Positions 9,198 through 17,997 of a stretch of 64,000 nt of DNA are shown one piece after another. A model generated the notes under the pieces. That model saw nothing but the letters and a program-made list of their open reading frames with translations, searched no databases and was not told the origin of the DNA. The translations under genes were made by a program, and so were the position numbers. Source of the stretch: Paenibacillus borealis (GTDB taxonomy: Bacteria; Bacillota; Bacilli; Paenibacillales; Paenibacillaceae); assembly GCF_000758665.1 (NCBI RefSeq), contig NZ_CP009285.1:7750001-7814000 (forward strand). Reading direction: 5' to 3'. Numbering within the stretch: position 1 is the stretch's first letter; the number at the start of each line of letters is the position of its first letter.

Positions 9198-12100
9198 ATG
9201 AAAACATTTGATTATAGCCTGCTGGCCAAAAGAGTGCTTGCCCTGCTGTGCATCTGCCTGCTCGCAGCAGCCGCTCTGGTGCCCCTGCTGGACAAATCCC
9301 CTTCCGCCTGCTCCACCCGCCAGTCCGGGTGGGCGGATTTATCCGCCTGCACCTTCGATGATGCATCAGTCTTCCCGCTGGACGGAGAATGGGAGTTCTA
9401 TTGGCAGCAGCTGCTGGACCCGCAGGACAACCGCTCTGGCAGCGCGGAAGCTCCGGCTTTTATGGCGGTTCCCGGATCTTGGGGCCCGGGTACAGAGGTT
9501 ACCGGCTTCTCACGCTACGGGTATGCAACCTACCGCCTGATGCTCCAGCTTCCGCCGGATGTTCCTGCCTTTGCCCTTAAGGTGAACAACATCCGCAATG
9601 CCAGCCAGGTATTTGTGAACGGCGAGCTTCTGGGACACAGCGGAACACCGGGAGTGTCCCTTCAGAGTACGGAGCCGCGCAACAACCCGTATTCCTTCAC
9701 TTTCAGCGCGAAGGATAATCAGGCTGAGATTCTTATTCACACTTCCAACTTCACCTATGCGAACGGAGGTATTGCCGAATCCATCCGGATCGGCACCCCC
9801 TCTTCCATCGGGGCGGTAGACCAGCGGAACAGTACTTACGATATATTGCTGGTGGCAGGTTTTGCTTTTATTGGCTTCTACTTTCTGGGGCAGGGATTCC
9901 AGCGCAAAGAGGACAACTCTTCGCTGCAGCTGGCTATGTACTGCTTCACAATCGCCCTATATATGCTGACGCACAGCGAGAAGCTGTTGTTTCAATATCT
10001 TCCTTCCATCTCTTATGAAGCGTTCAGCAAATTGCAGGTCATGTCCTGCGTGATCGGGTTCTATTTCGTATCCAGCTATACCTATTCCCTGTTTCCCGCA
10101 CTCTATTCCCGGCTCTTCCGGCGGATCACCTTCGCCTATTCGCTCGGCTTCTGTATTATTGTGCTTATGAGCACGATTCTTATTTACTCGCGGATCGCAA
10201 GCATAATGCTGTTCTTCAGCTTCATTTCCGTCTGCTATACCTTCTATGTGATGGCCAAGGCAACGTGGCAGCGTGAGATCGGCTCCTATTATTTGCTCAT
10301 CGGTGTTATTGCCGCGGTTATGTTCACCTTCTCTGTGGCCAGTAATCTGTTCCTGGGCACGGGACTCTATGCCATTCCGCCTGTATCCGGCCCGATCTTC
10401 ATCCTTGCCGAGGGACTATTCCTGTCTGCACGCCATGCACATGCCTACCAGACAATTAAGCAGCTCTCCCTTCAGCTCGAACGCAAGGACAGAGACAAGG
10501 ATGAGTTCCTGCTCAAGACTTCGATCGAGCTGCGCACCCCCCTGAATGCTATCATCAATATCTCATTGTCTATGTATGAGGGGGCAGGCGGGCCGCTTAC
10601 CCCTTCACAGCGTGAGGATATGCGGCTGATCCTCGGAACCGGAAGACGGCTCGCCTTCCTGGTCCGGGATATTCTTGATTATGAACAGATCAAGCGGCAG
10701 CGCATCATCCTGCACTGGGGTGCCGTTGATCTTCAAGGCGTTGCGGAAATTGTAATTGAGGTCTTCCAGTTTCTGAACAAGAACGGCGAGATCCGCATCA
10801 AGAACCGCATTCCGCCGGGTGCATTTCTGGTCCAGGCCGATGAACAGCGCCTGATGCAGATCCTCTACAATCTGCTGGACAATGCGCTGAAATTCACCGA
10901 TCGCGGCAGCGTGATTATCGAGGCCGTGCAGCTTGATGAATCCGTATCGGTTACGGTATCCGACACGGGCCGGGGAATTCCCCCGGAGCAGCTGGAGAGC
11001 ATCTTCCGGGATTATGAACAGGTTAACGAAGCTGACTCGCTGGAAGCAGGCGGACTGGGTCTGGGACTGGCCATCACCCGCAAGCTTGTAGAATTGCATG
11101 GGGGAAGCATTTCCGTGTCCTCCACGTTTGGCCGCGGGAGCAGCTTCACCTTCACACTTCCCGTCCAGCAGGCCGGCGCCGCTGTTACGGAGGAACCGGA
11201 GGACCGTCAGCTGCTGCTTATGCCGGTGAAGGCACCGCCGGAAGCTACGGATGAGGATTGGAAGTACAGGACAATTCCCGTAATGCACTCCACCGCACAG
11301 GCAGGTCCGTATGCCCCCCGCATTCTGATTGTGGATGACGATTATGCCAACCTGAAGGCACTGACCAACCTGCTGTCTCTGGAGAATTATACAATCTCCA
11401 GTATGCGCAGCGGTAAGGATGCACTGGCTGTGCTTGCCGAAGATCGTGATTTCGACCTCTGCATCATCGATGTCATGATGCCGGGAATGTCAGGCCTGGA
11501 GCTGTGCAGGAGGATCCGCCAGACCTATACGCCTCTGGATCTGCCAATCCTGATGGCTACCGCCGGGCAGCAGCTTCACTTCAACGAAGCAGCATTCCGC
11601 GCCGGCGCTAACGACTTCATCCATAAGCCTTATGCCTGGAGTGATCTCAAGGGACGCGTCAATACGCTGGTACAGCTGAGAAGGTCGGTCTCCGACCGGT
11701 TAAGTTCAGAGATCGCCATGCTGCGTGCGCAGATCAAACCGCATTTTCTCTACAACGCCATTAATACAATCATCTGGATGAGCACGCGCGACAATGAGAA
11801 GACCCGGCATCTGCTATACGATTTGAGTCACTTTCTGCGCGGCAGCTTTGATTTCAGCAACCAGGAAACGGCAATCCCGTTTGATAAGGAGCTCGAACTG
11901 ATCGAGGCCTATCTGTCGCTGGAGCAGGCCCGGTTCGGCAAGCGGCTCAATGCCCAGTACAATATTGAAGTTAGTGAATTTTCACTGCCGCCGCTGATTG
12001 TGCAGCCGATCGTGGAGAATGCTGTCCGCCACGGATTGATGGAGAAGATCGACGGCGGGACCGTACTCCTCTCCACCAGACAGGAAGGCAATGCGATCCT

Positions 12101-12323
12101 CATTACCGTCACCGATAACGGTAAAGGCATGAGCGATGAGCAGCTCTCTTCCTGGATGAAGGAGGACTACCATTCCCCGCATGGAGAAGGCACCGGGATC
12201 GGCCTGCGGAATATCAACCGGCGGCTGTTGACACAATTCGGCTATCCGCTTGTCATTACACGCGGGAGCAACGGAGGCATTGAGGTACTTATAACAATCC
12301 CATGGAAGGATGAAATCTCCTGA
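9198..12323 (+). CDS. Hybrid sensor kinase: 7TMR-DISM, HisKA-like, receiver and LytS-type kinase
   Basis: 1041 residues from the ATG at 9198 (GTGAGG upstream). Order: membrane helix, extracytoplasmic sugar-binding-like domain, seven-helix DISM region (about 215-410), HisKA-like helix pair, first HATPase (NLLDNALKF, DTGRGIP, GLGLAI), receiver with Asp758 (CIIDVMMPG) and a second kinase unit of the LytS/YesM type with His849 (IKPHFLYN) and a second HATPase (ENAVRHG, GIGLRNI). The canonical phosphoacceptor of the first kinase, SHELRTP, reads SIELRTP: residue 443 is Ile (ATC), so this module should not autophosphorylate normally. It is followed directly by its response regulator gene. Confidence 0.9.
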   Translation: MKTFDYSLLAKRVLALLCICLLAAAALVPLLDKSPSACSTRQSGWADLSACTFDDASVFPLDGEWEFYWQQLLDPQDNRSGSAEAPAFMAVPGSWGPGTEVTGFSRYGYATYRLMLQLPPDVPAFALKVNNIRNASQVFVNGELLGHSGTPGVSLQSTEPRNNPYSFTFSAKDNQAEILIHTSNFTYANGGIAESIRIGTPSSIGAVDQRNSTYDILLVAGFAFIGFYFLGQGFQRKEDNSSLQLAMYCFTIALYMLTHSEKLLFQYLPSISYEAFSKLQVMSCVIGFYFVSSYTYSLFPALYSRLFRRITFAYSLGFCIIVLMSTILIYSRIASIMLFFSFISVCYTFYVMAKATWQREIGSYYLLIGVIAAVMFTFSVASNLFLGTGLYAIPPVSGPIFILAEGLFLSARHAHAYQTIKQLSLQLERKDRDKDEFLLKTSIELRTPLNAIINISLSMYEGAGGPLTPSQREDMRLILGTGRRLAFLVRDILDYEQIKRQRIILHWGAVDLQGVAEIVIEVFQFLNKNGEIRIKNRIPPGAFLVQADEQRLMQILYNLLDNALKFTDRGSVIIEAVQLDESVSVTVSDTGRGIPPEQLESIFRDYEQVNEADSLEAGGLGLGLAITRKLVELHGGSISVSSTFGRGSSFTFTLPVQQAGAAVTEEPEDRQLLLMPVKAPPEATDEDWKYRTIPVMHSTAQAGPYAPRILIVDDDYANLKALTNLLSLENYTISSMRSGKDALAVLAEDRDFDLCIIDVMMPGMSGLELCRRIRQTYTPLDLPILMATAGQQLHFNEAAFRAGANDFIHKPYAWSDLKGRVNTLVQLRRSVSDRLSSEIAMLRAQIKPHFLYNAINTIIWMSTRDNEKTRHLLYDLSHFLRGSFDFSNQETAIPFDKELELIEAYLSLEQARFGKRLNAQYNIEVSEFSLPPLIVQPIVENAVRHGLMEKIDGGTVLLSTRQEGNAILITVTDNGKGMSDEQLSSWMKEDYHSPHGEGTGIGLRNINRRLLTQFGYPLVITRGSNGGIEVLITIPWKDEIS

Positions 12324-12334
12324 GTATATCTGTA

Positions 12335-13432
12335 ATGGTTATTGATGATGAATGGCCGGCGCTGGAGCAGATGCGTGAGCTGCTGCTCCAGTGTGAGGGC
12401 ATTTCCTCTGTTCTTGTATATGATAATCCGCGCGAAGCTTTTACGGCTGCCGTAGAACATAAGCCGGACATTCTATTTCTGGACATTCAGATGCCTGAGC
12501 TGTCCGGATTGGCTTTTGCCGAGAAGCTGCTGCCCTTCTCGCCGGATACGGATATCGTATTCGTGACGGCTTACCGGAATTATGCCGTTGAAGCCTTTGA
12601 GCTGTCGGCGGTGGATTATCTGCTGAAGCCCGTAGATCCCTCCCGCCTGCTCAAGACTTGGAACAAGCTTCTCTCCAAGCGTATATCGCCCGGTACAACC
12701 GGGACAAGAACTACGGCGGAAACATCCTTCCGCCTCCTGGGCGGTTATGAACTGTCCGGTCCGCAGGGGCCGGTGAAATGGAGCACTCATAAAGCGGAGG
12801 AGTTATTCGCCTATCTATGGATTCACAGACAGGGCAGCGTAAGCGTAATTCTGAATGATGTGTTTCCGCAATGGAACTATGAGAAGGGCAAGCAATATCT
12901 GCACACCACTGTCTATCAGATCCGCAAAACCTTAAAGAAGGCTGCGCTGGAGGACAGTATTGAGCTGACCTTCGACAGGGAGAACTACCGGCTGGAATCC
13001 AGGGGAATTGAAGGCGATACCGAGAGGTTCCTCGACGCAGCCACGCTGGCGCTGCAGAACAATCATCTGGAGGAGATGCGTGATGCTGCCGCCCAGTACA
13101 AAGGGGACCTGCTGCAATCGCTGGACAGCCTCTGGGTGTATTCCTCCCGCGATAAATACCGCCGGATCTACCTCAAGCTGCTGGAGCAGCTGGCCCTGGA
13201 GCTGATACAGTCCGGGCGTCATTATGAAGCTGAAGATTACGCCGTACGCCTGGCCGAGCTGGAGCCGCTGGATGAGAGTTATGCCCTGCAATTGATCTCC
13301 ATTTATTACGAAATCGGCAAGCCCCTGAGGGCACAGCGCAAGTTCACCCAATTCAGAGACTCCTACAAAGCTGAGATGGGTGATGAACTGCCGGAATGGT
13401 TCCTGGAAGTGTACCTGAGTCTGGGTAAATAG
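12335..13432 (+). CDS. Response regulator with winged-helix DNA-binding and BTAD domain
   Basis: 365 residues from the ATG at 12335. Receiver domain at 1-115 with Asp50 (ILFLDIQMPELSG) and Lys98 (LLKPVD). An OmpR-like winged helix follows at about 130-225 (KAEELFAYLWIHRQG, then YQIRKTLKKA), then a TPR-like bacterial transcriptional activator domain as in SARP regulators. It would carry the signal of the hybrid kinase just upstream. The ATG lacks a clear ribosome site and trims the first beta strand. An in-frame CTG at 12320, overlapping the kinase stop and about 10 bases after GGAAGGA, would give SISVMVIDDE, a fuller receiver start. Confidence 0.88.
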   Translation: MVIDDEWPALEQMRELLLQCEGISSVLVYDNPREAFTAAVEHKPDILFLDIQMPELSGLAFAEKLLPFSPDTDIVFVTAYRNYAVEAFELSAVDYLLKPVDPSRLLKTWNKLLSKRISPGTTGTRTTAETSFRLLGGYELSGPQGPVKWSTHKAEELFAYLWIHRQGSVSVILNDVFPQWNYEKGKQYLHTTVYQIRKTLKKAALEDSIELTFDRENYRLESRGIEGDTERFLDAATLALQNNHLEEMRDAAAQYKGDLLQSLDSLWVYSSRDKYRRIYLKLLEQLALELIQSGRHYEAEDYAVRLAELEPLDESYALQLISIYYEIGKPLRAQRKFTQFRDSYKAEMGDELPEWFLEVYLSLGK

Positions 13433-13500
13433 GGGCTGAAGCCTGGCCTGCGGTTCCGCTATCTGCTACCACTGCGGGAAATCCGCTGATATAAAGCACA

Positions 13501-13541
13501 CTAAAAAGCAGCTCCGGATTCCTGTCCGGGCTGCTTTTTAG
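13501..13541 (+). terminator. Strong terminator of the kinase-regulator operon
   Basis: CTAAAAAGCAGC at 13501-13512 pairs with GCTGCTTTTTAG at 13530-13541, enclosing CCGGA/TCCGG. The T-stretch lies in the right arm, and the element could work in both directions. Confidence 0.88.
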
Positions 13542-13692
13542 CGCAAATATGTATATTTTGTGCAAATTATTTCGCTATTTTATGTCAAAGTTCGACGTTT
13601 ATCAGTGTTTTATCAGTGACAATTGTTACCATTGTTCTTACACAGGTTGATTCAGGCACAGGATGCATGATTAGAGCTATGGAGGTTGTATA

Positions 13693-14367
13693 ATGAACAA
13701 ATGGCCCGGATTCAAAAAGGTTGTCAAAACCACCCGATTATTGCCGCTTATGATGTCGATGATTCGTGAAGTTACTGTAGATAATACGCCTCCTGCGATG
13801 TCCGTAGAGGTTACCACTGATAAAAGCTCCTATCTGCCCGGCGAGGAAGTAACCGTACTGGTTCTTTTGCGTGATTTCGCCCCCAATGACCAAGGATACA
13901 GTTACTTCAACTTTATTGTGCAGTATGATAGTCAGGTATTTGACAACGCCGAATACACGCAGCATTCTGTCTATACTGACGCAAGCTATACACCCGGCGA
14001 TGAAGTGAGCAATATCTTTCAGTTTAATTTCCAGAATCCGGTTGACGGAAGCATCTATCTCGGAATGAACACCACCATGCGCGGAATCGATATTCAGGTC
14101 GAAGCGGCCAGTAAACTAAGCTGCATTCCGGCTGTAGACCAGACGCTTGTAACTTTCAAGCTGCGGGTCAGAGAACAGACACTAGCGTCCTCCTCGACCA
14201 TCGGCCTTGCTAATGAATTCACCAGAATCAGAACTTCTGAAGCAGGCAACAGCTATTATCTATACTCGCCCGATGTCACTGAAATCACTCCCGCCCCTGT
14301 TGAAATTACCCGATCCCCGTCTGTATCTGTCTTCTCATCCTTAGAGTCAACCAACCGTCTGGCGTAG
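13693..14367 (+). CDS. Cohesin-like domain protein, unknown function
   Basis: 224 residues. After a basic N-terminus (MNKWPGFKKVVKTTRLLPLMMSMIREV) comes a beta-rich domain starting SVEVTTDKSSYLPGEEVTVLVLL with the YFNFIVQYDSQVFD stretch. This resembles cohesin or related carbohydrate-associated folds (LPGEEVTV and internal hydrophobic strands). No convincing signal peptide, transmembrane anchor or dockerin partner is visible. It has its own good ribosome site (TGGAGG) and sits alone between terminators. The function is unknown and the fold call is by motif resemblance only. Confidence 0.6.
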   Translation: MNKWPGFKKVVKTTRLLPLMMSMIREVTVDNTPPAMSVEVTTDKSSYLPGEEVTVLVLLRDFAPNDQGYSYFNFIVQYDSQVFDNAEYTQHSVYTDASYTPGDEVSNIFQFNFQNPVDGSIYLGMNTTMRGIDIQVEAASKLSCIPAVDQTLVTFKLRVREQTLASSSTIGLANEFTRIRTSEAGNSYYLYSPDVTEITPAPVEITRSPSVSVFSSLESTNRLA

Positions 14368-14478
14368 CAGAGGCCCCTTAAGATATCCATATCCGCTTCC
14401 AAGCACCTTACAAATTGGCAGCCGCCTATACTTCCTGTAGTATAACTGTATACATACTCAGGAAGCAGGTGGCTTATA

Positions 14479-14976
14479 ATGCTGCATTCAGAAATTATAA
14501 ATTTACGGGCAACGACCCTGGAAGATCTCGATTTTGTCCTGGATGCCGAAGGGGCAGAGCTAAACCGCCGGTTCATCGGCCAGTGGAGCAGGGAACAGCA
14601 CACAGCAGCTTTGGATAACGGGGACATTATGCATCTGATTGTTCAAGACTCCGCCGGGGAACGGGCAGGGTACGTGATTCTCACGGGGATTCAGGACCGT
14701 AACCTCACGGTCTGTATCAAGCGGATTGTCATTCAGACCAAGGGCTGCGGCTATGGAAAAATGACGCTGAAGCTGCTGAGCAGCTGGGCCTTCACCCATA
14801 CGGACACTCACCGGCTGTGGCTGGACGTCAAAGATCATAATGCCAGAGCACAGCATGTGTATGAGGGGGCCGGCTTCAAACTGGAAGGCACCCTGCGCGA
14901 GTGTGTACGGACTGAGGAAGGATTCGAATCGCTGCAGGTCATGTCTATGCTGCGGCATGAATACATATACGAATAG
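14479..14976 (+). CDS. GNAT family N-acetyltransferase
   Basis: 165 residues with GNAT fold features: the acetyl-CoA loop at VIQTKGCGYGKMTLKLL (R/Q-x-x-G-x-G/A type) and the C-terminal ARAQHVYEGAGFKLEG stretch typical of RimJ/RimL-like acetyltransferases. The substrate (protein N-terminus, amine or drug) cannot be told. AGGTGG lies 8 bases upstream of the start. It shares a bidirectional terminator with the convergent metQ. Confidence 0.88.
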   Translation: MLHSEIINLRATTLEDLDFVLDAEGAELNRRFIGQWSREQHTAALDNGDIMHLIVQDSAGERAGYVILTGIQDRNLTVCIKRIVIQTKGCGYGKMTLKLLSSWAFTHTDTHRLWLDVKDHNARAQHVYEGAGFKLEGTLRECVRTEEGFESLQVMSMLRHEYIYE

Positions 14977-14986
14977 TTACAGCAAA

Positions 14987-15034
14987 ACAGCCGGTCAGCC
15001 CACGTTCAGGAGCGATCCGGCTGTCTTTATTTTA
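14987..15034. terminator. Bidirectional terminator between GNAT gene and metQ
   Basis: ACAGCCGG (14987-14994) pairs with CCGGCTGT (15017-15024). It is followed by CTTTATTTTA on the plus strand and by TTTTG on the minus strand, so it can serve both convergent genes. Confidence 0.8.
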
Positions 15035-15886
15035 GAATGCCGGAACTACCGCCACTCCATATTTGTCTTCAATAAACTTCTTGACGTCGGGACTGGTGAG
15101 TGCCGCATCCAGCTTCTTAATCTCGTCCCTGTTCTCATCCCCGCTGCGCACCACGATAATATTGGCATAAGGTGAATTGGCATCCTCACGGAACAGCGCC
15201 GACTCAGGATCTATCCCCGATTCAAGCACGATATTCGTGTTGATGACCGCACCATCCAGATCAGGAAGGGCCCGCGGCAGTGTAGCGGCGTCGGCTTCTA
15301 CGAATTCGAAGTTATGCGGATTGTCAGCGATATCCTTCGGCGTGGCCTCATACGTGGTCAATCCGTCCTTCAGTTTAATCAATCCCTGCTGCTGCAGCAG
15401 GACAAGTGCCCGGTATTCATTAGAAGGGTTGTTCGGAATCCCGATCTTGGCCCCGTCCTTGAGCTCCTCCTTCGACTTCAGCTTCCCGGAGTAGAATCCA
15501 ATCGGCTCCACATGCACCTTGGCAGTCACGGCAAAGTCGTAGCCCTTCTCTTCCTTAATCGAATCAAGATAAGGCACATGCTGAAAATAGTTCGCATCAA
15601 TCTGCTTCTCCTGCAGTGCCGGATTCAGCTGGCCTTCATCGTCAAGTGTAACGATCTCCAGATTGATTCCCTCTTCCTTCAGCGCTGGTTTGATAAACTC
15701 CAGAATTTCGGCATGCGGAACGGCTGCCGCCCCCACCTTGAGTGTAATCTCTTTGCCTGCCTTGCCGTCCGAAGAACCCTCTGCCGCTGCTGCCCCGTCA
15801 TTCCCCTTGTCAGAACCGCAGCCTGCGAGCACCCCCGCCAGAACAATCGCCAATGCGACCAGTACGCTGCTTGCTTGTTTCTTCAC
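15032..15886 (-). CDS. metQ: Methionine ABC transporter substrate-binding lipoprotein MetQ
   Basis: 284 residues, NlpA/MetQ family. The signal peptide ends in the lipobox LAGC (Cys23), so it is a membrane-anchored lipoprotein. The core EITLKVGAAAVPHAEILEF and QIDANYFQHVPYLD are diagnostic of methionine-binding proteins, and NTNIVLESGIDP is close to the family's usual NANYALDAGL segment. It delivers D- or L-methionine to MetI/MetN, encoded just upstream on the same strand. GTG start with a GGGATTAGG-type weak site. A gap of 158 bases separates it from metI. Confidence 0.93.
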   Translation of the reverse strand: MKKQASSVLVALAIVLAGVLAGCGSDKGNDGAAAAEGSSDGKAGKEITLKVGAAAVPHAEILEFIKPALKEEGINLEIVTLDDEGQLNPALQEKQIDANYFQHVPYLDSIKEEKGYDFAVTAKVHVEPIGFYSGKLKSKEELKDGAKIGIPNNPSNEYRALVLLQQQGLIKLKDGLTTYEATPKDIADNPHNFEFVEADAATLPRALPDLDGAVINTNIVLESGIDPESALFREDANSPYANIIVVRSGDENRDEIKKLDAALTSPDVKKFIEDKYGVAVVPAF

Positions 15887-16044
15887 CCTAATCCCGCCTC
15901 TCGAACATATATATTTACAATCATTACTGCCTTAATAACAGCTATATTTCGTTGTTATACGAATGGATGCGATTTGAAAGTATAGCATGAACCTGAGATT
16001 CTTCCACTGAATGAAGCCATCGTTCATAACTGCGGCACTTGGAC

Positions 16045-16713
16045 TTATCCGCTTTTACAGCGTTTCCTGTCGATAGACCCGGCAATATAATCACCGCTCC
16101 ATTGCAGGACCTGGACGATTAGAATGATCAGCAGCACAGTCCCCAGAAGAACGTCCGTGCGGAAACGCTGGTATCCGAAACGGATCGCCAGGCTGCCCAG
16201 CCCTCCGGCACCTATGGCCCCGGCAACTGCCGTAAATTCCGTGATAGAGATTACAGCAATCGTAACCCCGCGTACCAGTGCAGGCAGCGCCTCGGGAACA
16301 ATGACTTGTGTAATAATCGTTAAGGGATGGGCACCTACCGATTTGGCTGCTTCAATCTTTCCCGGCTCCACTTCCCGCAGCGCACTCTCGATAATTCTCC
16401 CCAGGAACGGAGCCGCCCCGATGGATAAGGATACAATCGCCGCTGTCGGGCCGAGCGAGGTTCCGACAATCAGCCGGGCCAGAGGCAGCAGCAGCACAAT
16501 AAGAATAATAAACGGAATGGAGCGTATCCCGTTAATTGCCGTGCTGATCACCCTGTTCAGCCGGGGAACGGGAAGTACTCCCCCTTTCTCCGTGACCACC
16601 AGCGTTATACCCAGCAGCGCCCCCAGAATAAGGGCAAATACAGAAGACCAGGCCACCATATACAGCGTCTGCAGCAGGCCGCCCCACAGAAGCTCTACCA
16701 TATCCTCTTTCAT
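16045..16713 (-). CDS. metI: Methionine ABC transporter permease MetI
   Basis: 222 residues with five to six hydrophobic helices and the cytoplasmic EAA-type loop [22 protein letters not shown] that docks on the ATPase. [17 protein letters not shown] is highly typical of MetI. Its ATG overlaps the metN stop as ATGA, so the two are translationally coupled. C-terminus basic. Confidence 0.95.
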   Translation of the reverse strand: MKEDMVELLWGGLLQTLYMVAWSSVFALILGALLGITLVVTEKGGVLPVPRLNRVISTAINGIRSIPFIILIVLLLPLARLIVGTSLGPTAAIVSLSIGAAPFLGRIIESALREVEPGKIEAAKSVGAHPLTIITQVIVPEALPALVRGVTIAVISITEFTAVAGAIGAGGLGSLAIRFGYQRFRTDVLLGTVLLIILIVQVLQWSGDYIAGSIDRKRCKSG

Positions 16714-17492
16714 CGTAGAATGACCGCCTTTTCTGCTCCATTGGCATCCTTGTAGTAGTTGAATATATTCACAAACTGCTTAGCCGTCTCGCTCTCCGGA
16801 CGGTAGAACAGCTGCTCAACCGGTCCGTTCTCCACGATCCGCCCGCCCTCGATAACAGCGGCATTGACACAGATATGGCGCAATACATCCATTTCATGCG
16901 TGATCAGCACGATGGTCAGATTCAGCTTCCGGTTGATCTCCTGCAGCAGCTCAAGGATCGAATACGTCGTCTGCGGATCAAGTGCCGAGGTGGCCTCATC
17001 GGAGAGGAGCACATCAGGCTGAGCGGCCAGCGCCCGGGCGATCCCCACCCGCTGCTTCTGGCCGCCGCTCAGCTGCGACGGGTATACATTAAGCTTATCG
17101 CTTAACCCGACGAGCTCCAGAATGTCATGCACGCGCTCACGGGTCTCCTGCTTGGAAAATCCTGCGACTCTAAGCGGAAAAGCGACATTTCCGTATACTG
17201 TCTTGGCCTCCAGCAGATTGAACTGCTGAAAGATCATCCCGATCCGGCGGCGGGCGAGCCGCAGCTCCTTGCCCTTAAGCTCTGTTATGTTCGTGCCCGC
17301 TACCTCCACGCTCCCGGAATCCGGCTGCTCCAGACGGTTGAGACAGCGGATCAGGGTAGACTTGCCGGCGCCGCTTGCACCGATAATTCCGAAGATCTCA
17401 CCTTTCTTAATGCTCAGATTAATATCCTGCAGAGCGGATACCTTGCCGTCCCGGGTAGCGTAGCTCTTGTTCAACTCTTTAACAACAATCAT
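16710..17492 (-). CDS. metN: Methionine ABC transporter ATP-binding protein MetN
   Basis: About 260 residues. Walker [10 protein letters not shown], signature [15 protein letters not shown], Walker [14 protein letters not shown] and the H-loop THE, all intact. The Walker B has Ser rather than Leu before Asp, common in MetN. A C-terminal tail of about 40 residues ([13 protein letters not shown]) is shorter than the full ACT-like NIL domain of MetN proteins of about 340 residues, so allosteric methionine inhibition may be absent. The ATG at 17492 is chosen for its GAGGAGGGGG site; a longer frame to 17513 reads through it. Confidence 0.93.
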   Translation of the reverse strand: MIVVKELNKSYATRDGKVSALQDINLSIKKGEIFGIIGASGAGKSTLIRCLNRLEQPDSGSVEVAGTNITELKGKELRLARRRIGMIFQQFNLLEAKTVYGNVAFPLRVAGFSKQETRERVHDILELVGLSDKLNVYPSQLSGGQKQRVGIARALAAQPDVLLSDEATSALDPQTTYSILELLQEINRKLNLTIVLITHEMDVLRHICVNAAVIEGGRIVENGPVEQLFYRPESETAKQFVNIFNYYKDANGAEKAVILR

Positions 17493-17561
17493 CCTGCCCC
17501 CTCCTCCCCTCATAACTCCGCCTGATAAGCTGCCCTCATATTCCTGCCCCGTTTAGCCATC

Positions 17562-17605
17562 AAAAAAGACCAAGCCAACGCCACTTCGGGCGGTCAGGCT
17601 TGATC
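17562..17605 (-). terminator. Leader terminator upstream of metN
   Basis: On the minus strand GATCAAGCC pairs with GGCTTGGTC (17568-17605, one wobble pair) through an inner CCGCC/GTGGCG stem, followed by six T (17562-17567). It lies between the metN promoter and metN, so it should act as an attenuator or read-through control. It is not preceded by a recognisable S-box. Confidence 0.7.
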
Positions 17606-17640
17606 TCCAGTCTGCTGGTCAATCAATTATTAATATTCCG

Positions 17641-17686
17641 ATTAAATCCATGGGATTAATATAGACCAACCGTAAAAAACTGTCAA
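17641..17686 (-). promoter_or_regulatory. SigA-type promoter of metNIQ with overlapping palindrome
   Basis: On the minus strand, -35 TTGACA (17681-17686), exactly 17 bases, then -10 TATATT (17658-17663). A near-palindrome centred on CCATGG (17641-17660, 16 of 20 positions symmetric) overlaps the -10 and start region and may be a repressor site. Confidence 0.75.
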
Positions 17687-17704
17687 TCCTAATCTTCGTA
17701 CCTA

Positions 17705-17740
17705 ATATATAAAAAGCCGCGATCCTAAGATCGCAGCCCC
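17705..17740 (-). terminator. Terminator of the preT-preA-hydA operon
   Basis: On the minus strand GCTGCGATC, loop TTAG, GATCGCGGC, then TTTTTATATATT. It lies just after the small gene at 17757 and before the metN promoter. Confidence 0.82.
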
Positions 17741-17756
17741 TATCCGTGATGCTGAT

Positions 17757-17996
17757 TTACGTATGGGTTCCAATCGGAGACGCCGGCTTACTGCCGCCAA
17801 AAATCAGCGTCGTCACATGCTTGCGCGCGTCCGCCGTGAGCAGAAGCAGTTCTACCGGTTCTCCGGCCGGCTCACTAGGGATAAACCTAACCCTGGCGCC
17901 GTCCAGATCCTCGAAGATGCCGGTAACGGTATATCCCTGCAGCAGGAGGCTGTCGATCGCCTGCCGCTCTTGGTCGAACTCGTCGAATGCCGACAT
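17757..17996 (-). CDS. Small soluble protein at the end of the pyrimidine operon
   Basis: 79 residues, acidic, no membrane segment (MSAFDEFDQERQAIDSLLLQGY at the start, then GIFEDLDGARVRFI and VELLLLTADARKHVTTLIFGG). Its ATG lies one base after the hydA stop (TGAGATG), so it is probably translated by coupling with the hydantoinase-family gene. I do not recognise a family. Position suggests an accessory or regulatory role in pyrimidine breakdown; that is inference. Confidence 0.68.
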   Translation of the reverse strand: MSAFDEFDQERQAIDSLLLQGYTVTGIFEDLDGARVRFIPSEPAGEPVELLLLTADARKHVTTLIFGGSKPASPIGTHT

Positions 17997-17997
17997 C

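Noticed and set aside
17562..17660. S-box (SAM-I) riboswitch before metN
   Set aside because: None of the conserved blocks was found, and the leader from the promoter to the terminator is too short.
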